Origin: Saccoglossus kowalevskii
Taxonomy: Eukaryota > Hemichordata > Enteropneusta > Harrimaniidae
Assembly (NCBI RefSeq): GCF_000003605.2
Contig: NW_003109080.1
Coordinates: 367,715-401,136 of the forward strand
Direction: 5' to 3'
Length of the DNA stretch: 33,422 nucleotides
Made by a program: the position numbers and the translations under genes. The notes under the pieces were generated by a model. It saw only the letters and a list, made by a program, of their open reading frames with translations. It ran no database searches and was not told where the DNA came from. Shown in pieces: positions 21,145 through 31,799 of this stretch (its first letter is position 1; the number at the start of each line of letters is the position of its first letter).

Positions 21145-21901
21145 ATTGCCTACTACGTAAGTTAGCATTTACGTACGGAGGGCGCATATAAACCAATTAT
21201 TAATGACGACTTTCTGCGAAATTCATATTGGGAAATGATAAAATCAGAAACACCAGTCGAAATTTGGCATCAAGTCTAAAACAAACTTGGCCAAGATCGT
21301 GAATAAGCAAAATACGAGACTGATAACAACATTACAAAAAAGGCGGATTAAAATCGTGCAATTGATGCATATTTTAAATATGTCTATCAATATGTCTCCA
21401 AGAGCGAACAATCAAGATGGGGTCCACTAAGGAACTAACTATCTAGATTCGTGGAAGTGACGAATAATTCTGTGAATTGTTGTTGTTACTACAACGAATA
21501 CGACGATCCACTGCTACCCAGTAACCTAATCACGCGACACTGTATCACGACACTGACACTCTATAACACAATTAACGGGACACTATACAGAGAATGGAGA
21601 TAAATTGTCGAACATTGCAGAAAAAAATGTTTAGCGTGTTTCATACTAGTTCATTTTCGTTCAAAAAAATAGTCCTTTACGACTTCTCATCGCCCATTCG
21701 TTGAACAGGTACCGGTATGTGGATACCTTTCTAAACAGTGGTCTGGAATGTATGCATTCAACAACATGTACAACAGACTATAATTATCGACATTTGAAAA
21801 AAAATATCGCTAAAAAAATTATGTATGCTAATATAACGGGTTGTAGCGAAATATATAATATACTTTACCACAAAATGTGAGATAATGTACTTACCTGTTG
21901 T
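21145..21901. other. Non-coding spacer, no gene recognised
   Basis: AT-rich sequence without identifiable coding, RNA or transposon features. Confidence 0.45.
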
Positions 21902-22050
21902 ATCACTTTAACACTGGTCTCATATGGCAGGTGATTACCTTTCTTACCCGTCGTGCACCGCCAGAGGACCCCGTGAACCCAATTTATCTTAGGAGGGGTC
22001 ATGTCGCCGGATCATGTCCAATACGGAAGCCGTACTATATACTCAATAAT
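21902..22050 (-). repeat. Dispersed repeat F, copy 1, with short conserved frame
   Basis: Matches 29091-29480 in two parts: CACTTTAACACTGGTCTCATATG plus CGTCGTGCACC-like text, and GGAGGGGTCATGTC plus ACGGAAG. On the minus strand a frame reads GGARRVRKV...HMRPVLK and then a stop; the second copy reads GARQVRR...HMRPVLK and stops at the same place. This suggests the remnant of a repeated coding element. The family is not recognised. Confidence 0.5.
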
Positions 22051-22950
22051 ACTATCAATCAAAATACATGCTGTGTTGCTAATCACACGGCAATATGTGT
22101 TCATCTTGTATATTGTTTGATGTTATTGGCTGATTCAGTCGTCGGGGCCTGTACAACAATGTTTTTAATAAGTGCAAGTGTACCGATTCAATGCCTCTAG
22201 CATCCGCACAATATTCTCGGAGCTACGTGACAAGATGTTCCACGTTGCTAAGGAGCGCACCACTGTATGTATTTCTATGGGCTTTGCGCGAGCTGCCGTG
22301 GGACACCGGTCGAAGAGCCGGCGAAATTTGAGAAAACAGTACAAACTCAACTTTGAAGTAATCCTGACCAACTAAATTTATATATGTTGCACACGCAGGT
22401 CTAATCTTGTTACACAGTTCAGGGGAGTCTCAAAGTACCGTTTTCTGAGAGTTTTCGGCCTTTGTTTCCACCGTGATGGTTGCTAGGCGGTAAAAATGAG
22501 AACTTCCCGGGGGATAATACTCGTTTTCTTAACTAATACAAGCATACTGTGCTACGACAGGATATTATTGCCGTGTACTGATAACTAGCTCGTATGACGA
22601 ACTTGTTATATATCTTTTTATAAATATGCCGTGTCTGTAACACATGCATTATTGGTGCAAGAAAAAAGATATGCCGTACTAAGATATATTGTCTAGATAA
22701 ATAATATTCCGCTAAAATCAATCTATGTGAACATTTAAAATGATAGAATCCATTGTTTCACTGGCAAATCCACGAAGTTAAAAACCCAAATGAATACGCC
22801 TAGAAGGGGTGGGTGGGTAGACGCTTACTCCAAGGATCACGTGACCATCCACCCCTTTCGTTTTAAAATCTGACAGTTTTGGTCTGTAAAGGCATACCAT
22901 TTAATTAAATATGCTAGTGTTTCGTTTTGAATAGCACCGCATGCATTATT
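22051..22950. other. Non-coding spacer, no gene recognised
   Basis: Nothing identifiable. The overlapping 67-68-codon frames on both strands at 22165-22375 are mirror readings of the same DNA and look like chance. Confidence 0.4.
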
Positions 22951-23212
22951 ATTGCGTTCAGTGAAGCTGGAGATATTTTCGCCGAATTCATACCACAAAG
23001 GTCACAGATTACAATCTCATTTCGAGTTGTGATTTAGTGCCGTAGTCTGCATCGTAGTCGTCGCCTGGCAGGAATGAAACAACATTGCACCTCGACATGG
23101 TTAATGATTCAACAAAGTCAAATGAGATTACGAACACAACTATTACCTACCGACAATGATACATTCCATCACGTGTATTGTACTTATTTTACAGTTTTTA
23201 AAGAGGAACTAG
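22951..23212. repeat. Older third copy of the duplicated non-coding block
   Basis: Starts ATTGCGTTCAGTGAAGCTGGAG, with TTTTCGCCGAATTCA, and ends with CATTCCATCACGTGTATTGTA and TTTTACAGTTTT. These match the start and end of the blocks at 14208-14585 and 19997-21144, in the same order and orientation. The middle is diverged or deleted. Confidence 0.55.
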
Positions 23213-23980
23213 TGCATGGCTGTGATGTCCACACATAACGAGATCAAGGAGTGTTTTAAGCTCGAGATTGGTTGGTTTATTCACCGTTCCCTGTGTTGAG
23301 GGACGGTGGTTTATTGTAAATAGTCTCCAGTTCTAATTACTACGACCTATATGAAGACATTAGCATCTGTGAAAAATCGCGGTCATTGCATAAGAATCAA
23401 TAATATTTAAGATCAACTATTGCATAAAGCACACTTTACCTCTTTTAAAACAAATATCAATACACGCCGGTTTACTACTTCTGGAGTTGTCTCTAGTAAC
23501 CAGAATATTGCAATTGTTCAGTGTTTATCTGTTATACGAACATGAAGTATATCGTTTATAAATGATGTTCACTAAGGTAGACCTATCGCTGACCAATCAT
23601 GGCCATGTATTTCTGGGCTCTCTCCAGCATGGTTTCTGTGCCATCCACGACAGACCAAGACGCAACTCGGCAACGCTAAACGATATACTAGACGTAATGC
23701 CCAAGATAAAGTGAATATTTCTGACTTAATTCAGGACGACTATGTTATTTTAAGTCAACGCCTTTCTCTACAGATTATACCCGACCATTCCAATCTATAA
23801 CATAATCTTTATTGACACAATTTGAATTTCCCTGGGGAAAATTAGAATGACCACGTGGAACAAATACACAAAATAGAAAACAGAGTAAAAATACAATTAT
23901 TAACGCGAGATATTATTATTTGCACCCAGGCTGATACAACTACAGCCTCTTAGGAAATGGGAAACTTAAAACAACGAGCT
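23213..23980. other. Spacer downstream of glycosyltransferase C
   Basis: No gene is recognised. A hairpin-forming sequence at about 23281-23306 has arms CACCGTTCCCT and AGGGACGGTG with one bulge. Confidence 0.4.
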
Positions 23981-23986
23981 TTTATT
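23981..23986 (-). terminator. Candidate polyadenylation signal for glycosyltransferase C
   Basis: TTTATT on the plus strand reads AATAAA on the minus strand, about 84 bp after the stop codon of gene C. Its position matches that of the signal after gene A. Confidence 0.5.
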
Positions 23987-24069
23987 ATAAATAATTACTG
24001 AGACAGAAGCTAATGGTTAGTATATTTTCTGTGTATATAAAGTATTTTAGAGAAAACTGTAACATGGTA

Positions 24070-25517
24070 TTACTTTTCTAATTCACTCTTCAATATATCA
24101 TGGCTGTCTGTGATTTTCGGGGACTGTCCTAGACGGTTCTTTATATCCTGTGATCTTTCAAATGCCACGTTGTAGTTGCACTCGGATGCCAAAATATCCG
24201 TGATTGCTGTCGCCCATGCTTCTACATCTTGGTCAAATCCAGAATCATTCTGTCCGACTTCGACCACCATATTGCTTGCAACATCAGCGAAATCCTTTCT
24301 CAAGAAGTCAGCAAAACCCGAGTTCTTGCTTACAAGTACTGGAATTCCAGCCGCCATGGCTTCCAGGCCGACTAAACCAAATGGCTCGCTTCTGGATGGC
24401 ATAACACAGAGGTGGCTTTGTTGTAGATCTTTGAGAATTTCAGCTTGGCTTCCAATAGGATAAGGTTTAATGCTAAGGTGTCTACATTGGCCACCGTCAT
24501 TGTAATTATGTAATAGATTTTTATGGTCAAGCTGCTTTATCTTATCTGAAGGCACTCCTCGAACAATAAAAACTGGAGCTTGCTTATTCATTTTTTCAAA
24601 CAATTCAACCACTCGGCACATCGCCTTGACAATTATGTCATAGCCCATGAGTTTTTCTACGCCAAGTATTTGTCCAAATATTATAACTTGTTGCTTACCG
24701 TCTTTTCTCGGTCTCTGAATTGTAAGATCGAAAAAAGCCTTATCGGGTTTTGGCAGGTACATACGATGACTGACGCTGTCTTGCTGGTGTGCTCGATATT
24801 TGTTTTCAAAATGATCGTACATGCGTGGACCTACAGAGAAGATAACAACTTGTACATGTTTGTCGAAAGCCCATTTAAATAACTTGTGTTCCTTTTCTTG
24901 TAATGTCAGCGGCGACCAGTCATCTTTGTGAACTTCGGTATCTTCTGGTATCTCATGATTAAATAAAATTACCCGCTGTACTTTAAATTCTTTTGCCAAA
25001 TGCATCGCCGCGTCACCCGTGATTGGGAGATGTCCGACAACAACTCTAATATTATGGATATTATAGAGACGTGGAAAATAAGATTCGTAGTTTATGAACC
25101 AGTCTAAAGAAGGCGTCTTCACTTTTAAAAGAGGCTCAATAAAGGGCTCCAAGAGTGAGATGTTATTATTCACGGTATCTCTTCTATCTTCATCAGTTGC
25201 AGTTAATGTAAGTGCATGTACGCTATGAGAAGTTTCTGTAGCGAGTTTAGCCACCTGTCGATGAATTGTTGAGATACCACCGCTTGCTGTCCCCCACTCA
25301 TCATTTATCAGCAAGATGCTGCAAAGTTCAAGAAAACAAGAAAACGTGATCTATTTAAGGATGACGTAATGAAAATCAAAATATGTTATGACTTGCACTA
25401 TGAAGAACAAACTGACAGTTACTTCTATCTCAGTGAGTAGAAATAGGGGACAGTGTATAGTCAAGAACTTCTGAGTGAATGGAAAGATTAGTGATGTGTT
25501 TACCTTTTTGTATTCAT
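24070..25517 (-). CDS. Glycosyltransferase family 4-like protein, paralogue C (two exons)
   Basis: Proposed as exon 25504-25517 (ATG at 25517), intron 25319-25503 (gtaaac...ttgcag), and exon 24070-25318, giving about 420 aa. The junction splits AG|C in phase 2, at the same place as in A and B, giving MNTKSILLINDEWGTASGG. Domain features match A and B: the Gly-rich loop NDEWGTASGGIS, HLPITGDAA, FGQILGVEKLMGYD, and the EX7E motif SRSEPFGLVGLEA (first Glu at about 316). Overall identity to A and B is clearly lower than between A and B, so this is an older duplicate. All key motifs are kept and the frame is intact. The 5' end is uncertain: the frame stays open upstream of the ATG (GGCEIKSCSRDDDSCERV) and reads into a hydrophobic stretch. 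The sugar specificity is unknown. Confidence 0.82.
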
Positions 25518-25597
25518 TACTCTTTCACAAGAGTCGTCATCCCGACTACACGATTTGATTTCACATCCGCCAACAGTGTACAGTAGTAATGCAATAC
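25518..25597 (-). other. Possible additional coding sequence 5' of paralogue C
   Basis: Upstream of the proposed ATG and in the same frame, the minus strand reads IALLLYTVGGCEIKSC and SRDDDSCERV. A candidate acceptor (TTATTGTAG) ends at 25598. If it is used, an upstream exon would supply the start and the protein would carry a hydrophobic segment before the GT-B domain. Reading further without splicing meets TGA before any ATG. Confidence 0.3.
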
Positions 25598-28104
25598 CTA
25601 CAATAACGATGAATATGAACAATCACATATACACAGACTAAATTTACAAGACGGGAACGAAGAAACATTTTCAAGCTCTAAAAACCACATGTCCACTGAA
25701 ACAACGGTACGTGTTCATGGGGTTGGTGCTGTGTATGATCATTTACATACACCTTTATTGACATTACCTGGCAAGACCATGCACAAACGACATTGAGGAT
25801 GGACCTTCAGAATCATCTTCATTATTTTTCAGCGATAGGAGCACCTAGATGGCAGATGAATAGAAGATGACAGACAACACTACTGTTACACATGTAAATC
25901 ATTTTATTTACTGTACGTTCTATATCGAGTTTGGCACTCGGGAGACCAATGATGAAAGTAAAATCTTTTAGGGTGGCTGTTACACTATTTCCGCTGATAC
26001 CTACACCTAAAGACAAGGTATCTTTATATTTGAAAGATTGCTCTAGAAAGAAAGTTACAAAGAGAAAGTGCACGGGAATTACAGAGGATATAATGGGAAC
26101 AAAACACTACGAAATAATATAACATTATGAATAAGTATAACATTGAGAAATTTGTTTCCAAAAAATCGAAATAGATGGAAGCACAGTGAAGTCAACGTCT
26201 GAACCCGACAAAGAAACATTTCTGTTTAAAACTAAATGTTTTTACAACAGTTAAAATACTTTTCAGTGGGACGCATACAAATGGTGATCATTGTTGGCAA
26301 ATGTTTTTTTTTTCTGAAAATAAAATATTTTTCAGCAACCCCCGTACGATATAACATTTGGTAGAACAAGTTCAAATGTTTGTAAAACAATGTTTATATT
26401 GTAAACATTTCCAATGTGTCAGTGAATCAAGCAAGAAAGCAACGGGGTTCAACGGCAATGAACTCTGTCGGTAAAACAAGACGAAACCCTAAATACCACA
26501 AAAGTTGGGTACAGCTTATTATTGCATTCGCTAATTGTCGTATGATTTATCAGACCATGCTTTCTTTCTGTAATAATTTATGGCTTACATTGGTGAATTG
26601 TAATTACTGTTCACTTACTAAATTAACTATTACAACAACAAAATAAAGTCAAGTGTCAGCAATATAAAAGTCGCGAATCGAAAGCGACATGTTATCATGT
26701 TTGAGTTCTTGGAACCATGTTTTCGTTGAAATGTTGTTGTGTACCTGTTCGCACCAGGCAAGTAGATGTGTATCTTGTTTCGTTTTAATACCGCAAAATA
26801 GTTGAAAATAACAAATATTAGTGTGCATCGAGCTATGAAAGTGTTCAATTTGTACCTCGAAGTGTGTGGCGTAATCCCAATTGTTTTTAATTCTCTAAAG
26901 ACCCGCGATTATGATTTTATGCTTTATGTTTGGAATGATATCTTATACAGGGTCACTACCTAGAAATTAATTATAAGTGTTTTTCTTTTGTGAATGAAAA
27001 ACGATATACAAATTACGAACTCTTACCTCCTAAACCCAGTCTTGTCAACGAGAGATCAAATGAGTTACTGCCGTATGTACCCAGTGCTCACTAACATGTA
27101 TTTTTTCAGACTTTGCACTTCATGACCTTGATAACAAAAATATGACCCCATACAATAGTGTGATCAATTGTGATTGTGGTAGAATAAAAATGAAAAAAAA
27201 AATCCATAAATATCTTGGCAACACTTGATTTCATAATAATGTTGTGAGGTAGGTAATGTACAATGAAAAATATCTTGTGGGAAAATTGGGACAATGGAGT
27301 GGGTATCACACGACAAGAACAAAATAAAACAACGAAAGTCAAACAATATGGCGCGAATATAATATGGTTGTGCGATGGGGTGATCGCAGTACCAGCCACG
27401 GTATTGACAATGATATGAGAACTACGCATACTAATGCGTATGAGGAGGGGCGTATCACCGATTGGCTACCACGAACACAGCAATAACGCAACCATTTGAC
27501 AATCGAATAGAAATGTACAACTATTAAAACAGCTGATCAGATTTTCTTGAATTTTACAATATGGTTTTATCCTATCCTGTGGTTTTCGAACATAGATTGG
27601 TTTCTATGGTGACTTCTTTATGTGCTCTTGTTTTCTCGACACGACCAAATAGCTACCGACATGCTGAGAAAGCTTGGTATCCCCTCACGATTCAAGATGG
27701 CTACCCCTAATAAGCTGATCACTCTACCACACGACGATCACTTCATATCATCGCTTCACTTGCAGGGTAGGATAGTGATTATAAAATAAGTAACTATTAT
27801 CTATAATAGATTAGCATAAATTGCAACAATCCTATGGGGATTGTCGGATCGAGGAGCCACAACATAGAAAAAATAATATTTTCCGACCCCTATTCCATTT
27901 GTATATTTTTTCTATATTTTTATGTTGTTATGACTAACTTTTTCATGGAATAAAGATCTATCATGTATAAACCTCATAATAAGTTCAATAAAGGACGGAA
28001 TATTCGTGAAATAATATTCCACAAAAAAAAATAGATTATGGACACTAACTAACACAAATCATGTCTCAATATAAACAAAAATCCCGTCTCCCTTGCAGCC
28101 AACT
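25598..28104. other. Long non-coding stretch, no gene recognised
   Basis: No protein-like frame is seen on either strand; the longest (27106-27429 minus, 107 codons) is low-complexity and unrecognisable. A 30-codon frame at 27698 begins in a good start context (CAAGATGG, MATPNKLITLPHDD) and meets a donor-like GGTAGG, so a first exon is possible but unsupported. Confidence 0.4.
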
Positions 28105-28108
28105 TTAA

Positions 28109-28264
28109 GACGGGAGAGTCGTCACCTGCGCACGCACGGGAATTGAGTCCTAAACCACGATAACAACACACGCTAAAACGCAAAGGTTTATGGGTGGACG
28201 CTCGTTTGTAAACAATGACACGCTATGGCCGCCTGACGCATGCGCAGGTGACGATTCCCCCGCT
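28109..28264 (-). mobile_element. TTAA-type MITE, copy 3 (reverse orientation)
   Basis: Flanked by TTAA at 28105-28108 and 28265-28268. It carries the same core as the other copies but inverted: CTCGTTTGTAAACAATGACA and CGCATGCGCAGGTGACG are toward the right end. The left end reads GACGGG instead of AGCGGG. Confidence 0.75.
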
Positions 28265-28268
28265 TTAA

Positions 28269-29090
28269 ATTCATGTGCTCATATACAAAGTTTTTTTCGT
28301 TTTTAGAAGTTTAAAGTCGTCACGTTTATAACGAGTTTCGAGTATTTGTTATTAGCGTCATTATCATTAAACGACGGCTCACAGAGTGGACATTATCCAT
28401 CATTAAATTCTCATTTACTGCTAAAGTTGGAACTGAAAAGTCCATATGTACACGTTGAGGGCGCACAGAGACGAACCCGGAGATTCGAGACAAGGCGATG
28501 CTAAATGTGACGGAAATATTAGTCAAAATTTTGCAGCAAATGTGCGTACATCGGCAGGATTTGAGATGAAACTCATCAGATAGGATCAATTTGACCCCTT
28601 TCCTTCCAGGAAGACTGGCGAGAAATTGATAAATATTATTTCTATTTGTCAACACCATATTATGTGTCAAATTACCAAGCGAGTGAAAATCGGTCTACTT
28701 TCTGGGCCCTCTTTTATCAACCATTTGATACACGCGCGATACCACGTGACATTGTTACTCCTGTGACCTAATTACTCTACATTACATTACGCGTTTCTAA
28801 TATATTCATTGTGACGTCACATGAAAAATGCTGACCCACTGTAATGACGCTTTCAAATTAAAGTTGATCACGTGTTTCCACAAAAGTTCACATAAATTTT
28901 ATTTCACGTGTTTGTATGTAATTTATTTCTGTGGACTGAGCATCGCCAATCAACGCACTGTTTGTCAGGTTTGCTTCATCGATGATTCCTATTTTCACAA
29001 AAGGATGATGAATGCAAAACTGAATTTTTTGTTAACCGAGAATTATGAAACCTACTTTAAAACTTAAAGAGTGATACTGCCAAAGTAAAG
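28269..29090. other. Non-coding spacer, no gene recognised
   Basis: A 114-codon minus-strand frame (28326-28670) is the longest open stretch. Its translation shows no recognisable domain, and I do not call it a gene. Confidence 0.4.
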
Positions 29091-29480
29091 TCACTTTAAC
29101 ACTGGTCTCATATGTCCAGCATTTCTTCTTACCTGTCGTGCACCACTGAGGGCCTCAACATCGGTAACTTTACACTCCGGTCGAATATTTATTTAATAGT
29201 CGTGCACACAACACATAAATTGGACGACTGATGTGGTCAACTGAATCAAGTCGTATGTAGAGCTGTGGTTGAATAACTTGTGTATAAGCAATATCGTCAA
29301 AAGTTACATATGTCACGAAGTCGTTGTAGAATTTGTTAGTTTGATTTGCTGTAATGTACAGTTCCACCAGTAACGTATGACAAGGATCGATAGGAACAAT
29401 TAATATTAGTATTTATCTCTGTGGGGGACGGGAGGAGGGGGGGCATGTCACACACGGAAGTCATACTGTATAATCCATAA
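29091..29480 (-). repeat. Dispersed repeat F, copy 2 (interrupted)
   Basis: Two parts, 29091-29157 and about 29405-29480, match 21902-22050. About 245 bp in between has no counterpart. The minus-strand frame reads GARQVRRNAGHMRPVLK then stop, aligned with copy 1. Confidence 0.5.
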
Positions 29481-29498
29481 CGTCGTCGGGTATGACTT

Positions 29499-29520
29499 AG
29501 ACTAGTAATATTACTAGTCT
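29499..29520. repeat. Perfect 22-bp palindrome
   Basis: Arms AGACTAGTAAT and ATTACTAGTCT are exact reverse complements with no spacer. Confidence 0.9.
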
Positions 29521-29558
29521 GAAGTTACGACGACTGTGTGGGTCCAGGGTACCTTTAA

Positions 29559-29876
29559 AGCGGGGGAGTCATCACCTGCGCATGCGTCAGATGGTCATTC
29601 ACTTCGGTATATCGATTTCATATGTAGTCAATCTTCAATCTTGTATACATCCAGAAATCTAATATTTTGATATTTGTTTAGTACAGTCACAACTAGAATC
29701 AAGTCGAGTATTTGGCTTTTTTTCATCTTTTTACATAGATCACGTTACGCTTTTCTGATGGCTATAGCGTGTCATTGTTTACAAACAAGCGTCTACCCAT
29801 GAGCCTTTGCGTTTTTAGCGTGTGTTGTTATCAACAACTCAATTCCCGCGCGGGCGCAGGTGACGACCCTCCCGCT
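29559..29876 (+). mobile_element. TTAA-type MITE, copy 4, split by an insertion
   Basis: The left end is TTAA plus AGCGGGGGAGTC (TTAA at 29555-29558); the right end is CTCCCGCT plus TTGA (29877-29880). The MITE core is broken after CAGATGG and resumes at CTATAGCGTGTCATTG. The missing middle is present on either side, so the element was whole before the insertion. Confidence 0.75.
29595..29756. mobile_element. 162-bp insertion nested in MITE copy 4
   Basis: GATGG occurs on both sides (29590-29594 and 29757-29761), and once at the same place in the uninterrupted copy 5, so it behaves as a 5-bp target duplication. The inserted sequence is largely shared with 31343-31511. It is non-coding, with no obvious inverted ends. 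Confidence 0.65.
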
Positions 29877-29880
29877 TTGA

Positions 29881-30913
29881 ACATTGAAACGAAGTTGTAG
29901 ATCGAGTAGGAGCGTCGTAAGGTAAATTCGCAGTGTTTTCCCTATTTAAATTGGGGACGATCATTACATATATATACTCGGCAAGAATCATAAACAATAG
30001 ATTATTGAGTTGATGTTGTTACTTGCAAGACATTAACGGGAAAACATGCGCCATGTAAACTGAAATTACAAACCTATCCAAAAAAAAAACAAAACAAAAA
30101 AAACAAAAACAAAAAACAGATATGAATTTACTATTTGCTAACCTGATATAAATATAGATATAAAAGAGGCTGACTATAAACAATCTGTGTGTGTTGGGGG
30201 TGGGAGTGGCTGGAACTACTTTGTGCATAATTTGTTTCACGATGCCCTCGCTGTGACATGTTTCTCTTTCAAGCTGCGCACAAGACAAACTAACATGTGC
30301 GGACGATAAAAACATGTTGGTTTTAATTCTTATGGAAGCTTATGAATACATGTGTATACGAGATTTTCCTATCTGTAGTTATTCTGTAAAATTTTTGCTT
30401 TCTTTGAAAATCACCCGAGACACTATGCCGGGACACTATGAGCAAGCCCTAACTCGGATAGTATTATATCACACAAAAGAAGAACCGACTCAAACTTAGA
30501 GGGCGCACTTGTATGGGTTTTCCAGGAAACGCACGAGTCATGATTTCGTCGAATTGTAATATCAACATTTCCACGAAGCCCTCACGCTATATTTAGGTCG
30601 GTAGTTTGAAACAAGATTACATACATCGTCCATATTTAGTGGAACAGATTTGGCGATTTTGAACCTACAGTTTTTGCCTATGAAGGTGAGTGTTATCATA
30701 CATCGACATCAGTGACTCTATTTCACGATTCACGCTAACAAACACTATGTCATGTCACAGCGACATTCTACTTTTCAGAGACGTGACGCACATACGCATA
30801 CACATATAGAAATATATATAGGACATTTTCCTTTTGTTTCAACTGTGTAAAATCGTGTTTGTCAATGTATTGAAATTTGTAATAAATCTAACTTCTAAAA
30901 CAGAAAGAAGTAT
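29881..30913. other. Non-coding spacer, no gene recognised
   Basis: Contains an A/C-rich low-complexity run near 30079-30118. The piece GACGTGACGCACAT at about 30779-30795 recurs at 31806-31821, right after MITE copy 5. Confidence 0.4.
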
Positions 30914-31096
30914 GGGAATTCCATTATTAAACCACTGTTGTTAACCGTTCATCGGTAGCATAGGGGGCCCGGGCACAGGGGTTGTAGGATCTGACTCATG
31001 ATCAGTAGGAATTAACATTGAATAGGGTCGACCCCTACCCTGGGCTAGTGTGCCACTACGCAGATTGCGGGAATTCTATTATTAAACCCCTGTTAA
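30914..31096. repeat. Direct repeats flanking a GC-richer insert
   Basis: GGGAATTC(C/T)ATTATTAAACC is present at 30914 and 31069, followed by CTGTT and TTAAC in both. The 120-bp or so between has loosely complementary ends (GGTAGCATAGGGGGCCCGGG against the reverse complement of CCCTGGGCTAGTGTGCCACT). It could be a small inserted element or a tandem duplication remnant. Confidence 0.4.
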
Positions 31097-31342
31097 CGAA
31101 CCCGGAACGGCAGACATTACGTCAGTTTGAACTTTGACCTGCACACACAATGAGTATTAACATGTCTGACCCGTCATATATTTATAGGAATAGTACGCCC
31201 ACAACTCAGATGTTGACGTTTCTGTGAGGAAGTAAAATACTGAAGAAAACTACGAAACTGTAAACAACTAGAGCGATATTATTAAATCGGGGCGTGTGAT
31301 CGTCGCGTTTAACATTTCATGAAATTTAATTTGTACGCGTCG

Positions 31343-31511
31343 CATTACACTTTGGTATATCGATTTGATATGTAGTCAATCTTCATTCTTGTATATGTTC
31401 AGAAATCTGGGGTTTTTGAATGCATTTGATATTTTTTAGCACAGTCACAACTAGAATCAAGTCAAGTATTTTTTTTTTCATCTTTAGAATTTTTACATAT
31501 ATCACGTGACA
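31343..31511. repeat. Second copy of the insert nested in MITE copy 4
   Basis: Shares GGTATATCGATTT, ATATGTAGTCAATCTTCA, CACAACTAGAATCAAGTC and TTTTACATA.ATCACGT with 29595-29756, in the same orientation. Confidence 0.75.
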
Positions 31512-31641
31512 ATGTTAACATTATTGATCCGCAATCAATAATGTATCAGAAGTGCTACTTTCAACATTTTAATAGAACCAATCAACACTAGTATTTGCCA
31601 TGTAGTATACGAACAACATACGACGAAACATTCTGCTTTAA

Positions 31642-31795
31642 AGCGGGAAGAGTCGTCACCTGCGCATGCGTCAGATGGCCATAGCGTGTCTTTGTTTACA
31701 AACAAGCGTCTACCTATGAGCCTTTGCGTTTTAGGGTGTGTTATTATCGCTTGGGACTCAATTCCCGCACGCGTGCATGTGACGAACCTCCCGCT
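31642..31795 (+). mobile_element. TTAA-type MITE, copy 5
   Basis: The best-preserved copy in plus orientation, flanked by TTAA at 31638-31641 and 31796-31799. Inverted ends are AGCGGGAAGAGTCGTCACCTG and, as reverse complement of the right end, AGCGGGAGGTTCGTCACATG. Non-coding. Confidence 0.8.
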
Positions 31796-31799
31796 TTAA

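Noticed and set aside
23281..23306. Histone-type 3' stem-loop or microRNA hairpin
   Set aside because: The stem is short with a bulge and does not match the histone stem-loop; it is too small for a pre-miRNA.
28326..28670. 114-codon minus-strand frame
   Set aside because: No recognisable domain, no splice or start context of note, and no second copy to show conservation.
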